From positions 1 to 10,411 of the forward strand of contig WAQT01000049.1 of NCBI GenBank assembly GCA_015520105.1: 10,411 nt of DNA, in the 5' to 3' direction. Source of the DNA: Candidatus Aenigmatarchaeota archaeon. GTDB lineage: Archaea > Aenigmatarchaeota > Aenigmatarchaeia > QMZP01. Below the pieces are notes generated by a model. The model saw only the letters and a program-made list of their open reading frames with translations. It was not told the origin of the DNA and made no database searches. Positions 7,845 through 10,411 of this stretch are shown one piece after another (the stretch's first letter is position 1; each line of letters starts with the position of its first letter). Position numbers and translations under genes: made by a program.

Positions 7845-8609
7845 TCATTCACCTCCCATATATTTTTCCTTCAAAGCAAAGAACACGTCTTCAGGCTGCT
7901 TTATCTGATACTGCACGTTTCTTGTTATTAGCACCGCATCGGGATGATGGTCGCCCTTTATCTCTCCCCTTGGGGTCTTCCTTGGAAGCGTCCTTACAGG
8001 TGCCTTGTCATAATCGCAAAACCCGTGGTCGGATATCACTATGACCTCCTTATCGTGCTTTATGAGCCTGCCAAGAGCTTCGTCCAGTTTCCTGTACATA
8101 TCAAGCACGACGGGCTCTCCCCAGTGAAGATGGCACACCCTGTCCAGAGTTGTGTAAACCACAATGAAAACCTCCGGCTTCTCCTTGCTGAGAATTTCCT
8201 CCGCTTTTTCTGTTATGTTCTCCAAATCCTTCTCTATCTCTCCTATCTCAACAGGCACGCCGTTCGCGACAAACTCGAAATCCACGTTGAAATTATAAGG
8301 AGGAATAACGAAAGGGACTCCCAGAACCCTCACCGACACCCCTTTCTCCTGAAGAATGTCCCATATAAAATCAACCTTTATATCCTCCCTCCTGACAACC
8401 TCACCGTTCCTTACGAAGTCCCTGTGGCCATGCTCTTCAGGACTCTTCCCGGAAAACATCGAGCACCACACTGATGGAGACCATGGTTTCTGGGAGAGAT
8501 TTATTGTTGATTTCTTTCCTTCCTGAATAAGCTTCCTGAAGTTCTCAAGCTTATCCAGATTCGGCTCTATAATATCCCATGTGGCCCCGTCGATTCCTAT
8601 AACCAGCAT
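7845..8609 (-). CDS. Compact type I phosphodiesterase / nucleotide pyrophosphatase (AlkP superfamily)
   Basis: A 254-residue cytoplasmic protein with no signal peptide. It carries the two-metal site of the AlkP/NPP superfamily: D7 (VIGIDGAT), the expected nucleophile S44 (WSPSVWCSMFSGKSPEEHG), D156 and H160 (TLDRVCH), D194-H195 (VISDHGF), and H221 or H222 (GDHHPD). A GVPFVIPP segment (97-104) matches the typical VPxxYPP region. All key residues appear intact, so it should hydrolyse a phosphodiester, pyrophosphate or possibly a phosphosulfate. Many relatives are 400 residues or more, so this is a minimal version. It sits between the RHH regulator (9-base gap with GAGGT before the ATG) and the PP-loop gene (no gap). 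A substrate made or used by the PP-loop enzyme, such as APS, PAPS or a nucleotide-sugar, is a reasonable guess only. Confidence 0.87.
   Translation of the reverse strand: MLVIGIDGATWDIIEPNLDKLENFRKLIQEGKKSTINLSQKPWSPSVWCSMFSGKSPEEHGHRDFVRNGEVVRREDIKVDFIWDILQEKGVSVRVLGVPFVIPPYNFNVDFEFVANGVPVEIGEIEKDLENITEKAEEILSKEKPEVFIVVYTTLDRVCHLHWGEPVVLDMYRKLDEALGRLIKHDKEVIVISDHGFCDYDKAPVRTLPRKTPRGEIKGDHHPDAVLITRNVQYQIKQPEDVFFALKEKYMGGE
7849..7856 (-). promoter_or_regulatory. Strong Shine-Dalgarno embedded in the phosphodiesterase 3' end
   Basis: On the minus strand GGAGGTGA lies four bases before the ATG of the PP-loop gene. It also encodes the last Gly-Gly-Glu of the phosphodiesterase, whose TGA directly abuts that ATG. 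This fixes the PP-loop start and implies translational coupling, in contrast with the leaderless first genes elsewhere in the window. Confidence 0.8.
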
Positions 8610-8618
8610 AACAACCTC

Positions 8619-8846
8619 TCAGTCAATGTAACCGAGCGCTCTCAGTCTTTTCTTTACCTTCTCCTCGTCTTCCTTGCTGAACGCTTCCTTTTTCTTCTCC
8701 TTCTCCTCCAGGCTGGACAGCACCTGCCTCAGGACATACGTCACGTAGCTTGAGACAGAGTTGAACCCCGTGCCTTCTATCCTCTTCTCTATCTTTTCTG
8801 CAAGCTGGACAGGTATCGACACCGTAGTGTAGCTTCCCTTGCTCAT
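8619..8846 (-). CDS. Ribbon-helix-helix (CopG/Arc-like) DNA-binding protein with C-terminal LGY motif
   Basis: A 75-residue protein. Residues about 6-12 (YTTVSIP) form the DNA-contacting beta strand. Residues about 13-25 (VQLAEKIEKRIEG) and 29-50 (NSVSSYVTYVLRQVLSSLEE) form the two helices of a CopG-type RHH dimer; F-x-S-x-S-x-Y-V between helices is characteristic. Residues about 51-75 are a highly charged helix ending in KKRLRALGYID, which matches the C-terminus of the PP-loop protein encoded two genes downstream (KRLRELGYM). It is the first gene of the three-gene operon and probably its autoregulator; paired ACCGGT boxes just upstream of the promoter are a possible operator. An antitoxin role is less likely because the neighbours are enzymes rather than a small toxin. 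Confidence 0.85.
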   Translation of the reverse strand: MSKGSYTTVSIPVQLAEKIEKRIEGTGFNSVSSYVTYVLRQVLSSLEEKEKKKEAFSKEDEEKVKKRLRALGYID

Positions 8847-8870
8847 AGCATCGCCTCATAAAATGTAATT

Positions 8871-8884
8871 GATATTTAAATAAG
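8871..8884 (-). promoter_or_regulatory. TATA-like box of the RHH-phosphodiesterase-PP-loop operon
   Basis: On the minus strand the stretch CTTATTTAAATATC is centred about 31 bases upstream of the RHH ATG, a fitting place for an archaeal TATA box with a leader of only a few bases. A weak GAGG lies seven bases before the ATG. The paired ACCGGT motif lies directly upstream. Confidence 0.5.
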
Positions 8885-8888
8885 AATT

Positions 8889-8909
8889 CCACCGGTCTGT
8901 GACCGGTGG
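8889..8909. repeat. Perfect 9-base inverted repeat with paired ACCGGT boxes (possible RHH operator)
   Basis: CCACCGGTC (8889-8897) and GACCGGTGG (8901-8909) are perfect reverse complements around a TGT spacer. Each arm holds the self-complementary hexamer ACCGGT, with centres 11 bases apart, about one helical turn, as RHH dimers often prefer. It lies a few bases upstream of the operon TATA-like box. It could instead be the end of a decayed insertion sequence, because mobile-element debris begins nearby. Confidence 0.6.
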
Positions 8910-8942
8910 TGGGTATGTGCTTGGCCCATCCCATATTAGTTC

Positions 8943-8990
8943 TGCCTTCACCAATTAATCAACAGATAAAACTCTCGGGAGGTGAAGGCA
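8943..8990. repeat. Perfect 10-base inverted repeat with 28-base loop
   Basis: TGCCTTCACC (8943-8952) and GGTGAAGGCA (8981-8990) are exact reverse complements. On the plus strand the right arm contains a GGAGGTG-type site before an ATG at 8990. No convincing gene follows, so this is more likely residual mobile-element structure than a ribosome-site switch. Confidence 0.5.
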
Positions 8991-9000
8991 TGAACGATTT

Positions 9001-9349
9001 AGGCCACGGTCTCTGGCATAGGCAGACTCTGGGTTCACCAAAATATTTCAAGGATACTCCTGCTGAGAGTAATCCTCACTCATATTATCTCCTATTGTTC
9101 ACATCTATCGTAACCCATGTATAGAACCTCTTTCCACTTACTTAACTTTGTCTTACTCCACACCACCACTTCCCTGTGTTTGCATAGTGCCTTTCCAATC
9201 GCTTGCTTTAACCTGCGATACCACTCAAGAACATAAACATGATAAGTTTTGCAAAGGGTTTGCCTTTCTTGAGGAAAGACCGAATCCGTAGAGAATGTCA
9301 AATACAGCCTTGTACTTGAGCGTTCTTTATTTCGTAGAGGCATCTGCAT
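9001..9349 (-). pseudogene. Decayed IS6/IS240-like DDE transposase remnant
   Basis: Pieces of one transposase can be read on the minus strand across three frames. A stretch from about 9317 to 9261 reads KYKAVFDILYGFGLSSRKA. A second frame, from about 9241, reads VLEWYRRLKQAIGK, then REVVV..TKL...KEVLY. After two in-frame stops (9092 onward) it continues EII, then VRITLSRSILEIF. A third frame then gives FGEPRVCLCQRPWP. The order matches my memory of archaeal IS6/IS240-type DDE enzymes (HTSVxRWYRRL, DETKL, IxVxxSRS, VDRGPWY). The first catalytic Asp (DETK) reads WSKTK, so the copy is inactive. No intact C-terminus or clear terminal repeats were found. The family assignment is by pattern recall and needs a profile search. 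Confidence 0.62.
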
Positions 9350-9407
9350 AAACTGGCTGGATTAATTGACGGAATGGTTATTCATATGAGTTATGTAGCG
9401 GAAATCC

Positions 9408-9433
9408 GTTATAACTTAAGGGTAAGTTATAAC
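9408..9433. repeat. Perfect 11-base inverted repeat carrying two GTTATAAC octamers
   Basis: GTTATAACTTA (9408-9418) and TAAGTTATAAC (9423-9433) are exact reverse complements around AGGG. It lies between the 5' side of the transposase remnant and the TnpB remnant, so it may be an insertion-sequence end or two fused ends. A related stretch sharing TTACCCTTA occurs at 9718-9726. Confidence 0.65.
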
Positions 9434-9444
9434 TTCTCCAACTA

Positions 9445-9691
9445 AGTATACACGATATACCACGATTATCGTGTCCCAAATGTGGACATAAAAAGGGAAC
9501 TGGAAAGTCAGGCGAGGTAATCGTCTGCTCCAGTTGCAGACACGAATGGAATCTCAAGCGCTTCCCTTAATGTTAACCAAAAAGCAATAGAAACAAATAC
9601 CCAAACTGTTTACTCTCGGATTAAGTTCAAACAAGATTTCAGAGCATACAGAGATAATCAAGCCAAGAGTTCTCAGGGCACTAAGGAATAG
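9445..9691 (+). pseudogene. TnpB (IS200/IS605-type) C-terminal zinc-ribbon remnant
   Basis: A plus frame encodes SCPKCGHKKGTGK, then VIVCSSCRHEW: a C-x2-C-x14-C-x2-C zinc ribbon (Cys codons at 9472, 9481, 9526 and 9535) like the one near the TnpB C-terminus. After HEWN the expected N-A-S-x-N motif continues only in another frame (SASLNVNQKAIE, from 9554), which runs to a TAG at 9689-9691. A frameshift therefore lies near 9545-9554. The RuvC-type catalytic body and N-terminus are missing, since upstream DNA belongs to the other transposase remnant. No TnpA and no clear hairpin end were found. It is a dead fragment. An orphan zinc-ribbon protein is possible but less likely. Confidence 0.6.
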
Positions 9692-9784
9692 GAGGTAATA
9701 GTTGGAAAATTGTTACTTTACCCTTATTTATTATTCGGCATAGGGCATTCAAGAAGAAGTGTTCTCATATCATTATATTCATAA
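9692..9784. other. A/T-rich spacer without a recognisable gene
   Basis: This short stretch follows the TnpB remnant and ends at the methyltransferase stop codon. It is A/T-rich and contains TTACCCTTA (9718-9726), an echo of the inverted repeat at 9408-9433. No gene or terminator is evident. Confidence 0.4.
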
Positions 9785-10411
9785 TCAAGATCTGCATAGG
9801 ATTACCAAAGTGGATGTATAATGTTTAAGAATTGTTTTAGAAAGAATTTGTGGTAAAAACAGTTTAATCGCTCCACCAATTTTATTAAATGTTCCATAAC
9901 CTATTTCATCTATAATTTTTAGACCAGCTTTCTTATGTATTCTTCTTAATTTCACTATGTTGTATGGTTCCCAATACCCTTCAAAATTCTTTATTTCATT
10001 TCTCCATACATATCTAGAAGGTACAACAGTTAATACGTATTTTGCTATCTTAGACATTTCGATTAATGCTTTTAAAACATCTTCTTCTTTAAAATGTTCT
10101 ATAACACCTATCGAATATGCTACATCAAATTCTTTTTTCTTGAATCTTTTCGATAATCCAAAAATACTTCCTTGTAAAAATTCTATCTCTCGTGTTTTTA
10201 ATTTCTGTGCATTTCTTTTTGAAAACTCTACCATTCTTTTATCTATATCGATACCAGTAACATTATAACCAAAAAAAGAAAATATTATACTATTTATACC
10301 AGAACCGCATCCACATTCTATTATTTTTTTTTCAAATTTAAGATGTTTTAAAAATAACTCATATAATGGTAAATTATAAATTATTTCGTTCCTCAAAAAC
10401 AATATTATGTC
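9785..10411 (-). CDS. Class I SAM-dependent methyltransferase (5' end beyond the right edge)
   Basis: The minus frame is open from the window edge to a TGA at 9785. The first possible start inside the window is a TTG at 10402, but three further codons (Asp-Ile-Ile) remain open to the edge, so the true start is probably outside. Motif I reads IIECGCGSG, motif II GIDID, and a later motif FDVAYSIGVIEHF; together these are the Methyltransf_11/25 Rossmann core that binds S-adenosylmethionine. The acceptor is not identifiable. Relatives often sit in surface-polysaccharide or lipid clusters, consistent with the flippase nearby. The gene is strikingly A/T-rich compared with 7032-8850 and is separated from it by transposon debris, so it may belong to a horizontally acquired block. 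Confidence 0.85.
   Translation of the reverse strand, partial: DIILFLRNEIIYNLPLYELFLKHLKFEKKIIECGCGSGINSIIFSFFGYNVTGIDIDKRMVEFSKRNAQKLKTREIEFLQGSIFGLSKRFKKKEFDVAYSIGVIEHFKEEDVLKALIEMSKIAKYVLTVVPSRYVWRNEIKNFEGYWEPYNIVKLRRIHKKAGLKIIDEIGYGTFNKIGGAIKLFLPQILSKTILKHYTSTLVILCRS

Noticed and set aside
7032..8846. BREX type 4 or DND-like defence module (PAPS-reductase-like plus AlkP-superfamily protein)
   Set aside because: The phosphodiesterase is a minimal type I enzyme rather than PglZ, and no methylase, BrxL-like ATPase or DndC-type iron-sulfur cysteines are present.
9001..9045. Possible tRNA-like stretch (GGTTCACC near 9031)
   Set aside because: No acceptor stem, anticodon arm or complete T arm could be paired around it.
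8990..9124. Small plus open frame with GGAGGTG six bases before its ATG, ribosome site inside an inverted repeat
   Set aside because: It looks like a hairpin-controlled small gene, but the 44-residue product has no recognisable feature and the opposite strand reads as transposase fragments. Not excluded, only less likely.
9957..10268. Plus open frame opposite the methyltransferase
   Set aside because: The minus frame carries all SAM-binding motifs; the plus translation is an antisense artefact of A/T-rich DNA.

Overview
The window looks archaeal. Several genes have A/T-rich TATA-like boxes about 25 bases before the start codon and no Shine-Dalgarno sequence, as expected of leaderless archaeal transcripts. 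There is a pilin-like protein with an archaeal class III signal peptide (MKGQAVFEF), and AGA/AGG and ATA codons are frequent. The lineage cannot be fixed from this window; a DPANN or euryarchaeal genome would both fit.

Positions 1-5413 encode the cell surface. A lipoprotein gene (minus, cut by the left edge) and a class III signal-peptide pilin-like gene (plus) diverge from a 31-base promoter gap. The pilin gene converges on, and overlaps by 27 bases, a 1444-residue secreted protein (minus). That protein reads as a six-bladed TolB-type propeller, a LamG domain, a gingipain-like (C25) fold that appears to lack its catalytic dyad, an Ig-like domain and a Lys/His-rich tail. Its first third is much more A/T-rich than the rest, so the gene looks chimeric.

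Positions 5414-7030 hold a second compact divergent promoter and a Wzx/MOP-type polysaccharide flippase (plus). It fits surface glycan export.

Positions 7032-8885 hold a tightly packed minus-strand operon: a ribbon-helix-helix regulator, a compact type I phosphodiesterase (AlkP superfamily), and a CysD/CysH-like PP-loop ATP pyrophosphatase. The last two are translationally coupled. The regulator and the pyrophosphatase end in the same KRLRxLGY motif although they are not homologous. Two ACCGGT boxes one helical turn apart lie just upstream of the operon's TATA-like box. This is the best candidate in the window for a little-described system, perhaps sulfonucleotide or nucleotide-sugar metabolism tied to surface glycans. 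That role is inference.

Positions 8910-9784 contain no intact gene. They hold decayed mobile elements: a frameshifted IS6/IS240-like DDE transposase remnant (minus), a perfect 11-base inverted repeat, and a TnpB C-terminal zinc-ribbon remnant (plus). Beyond this, 9785-10411 is a very A/T-rich class I SAM-dependent methyltransferase (minus) that runs off the right edge. It may be the end of a foreign or glycan-related gene block.
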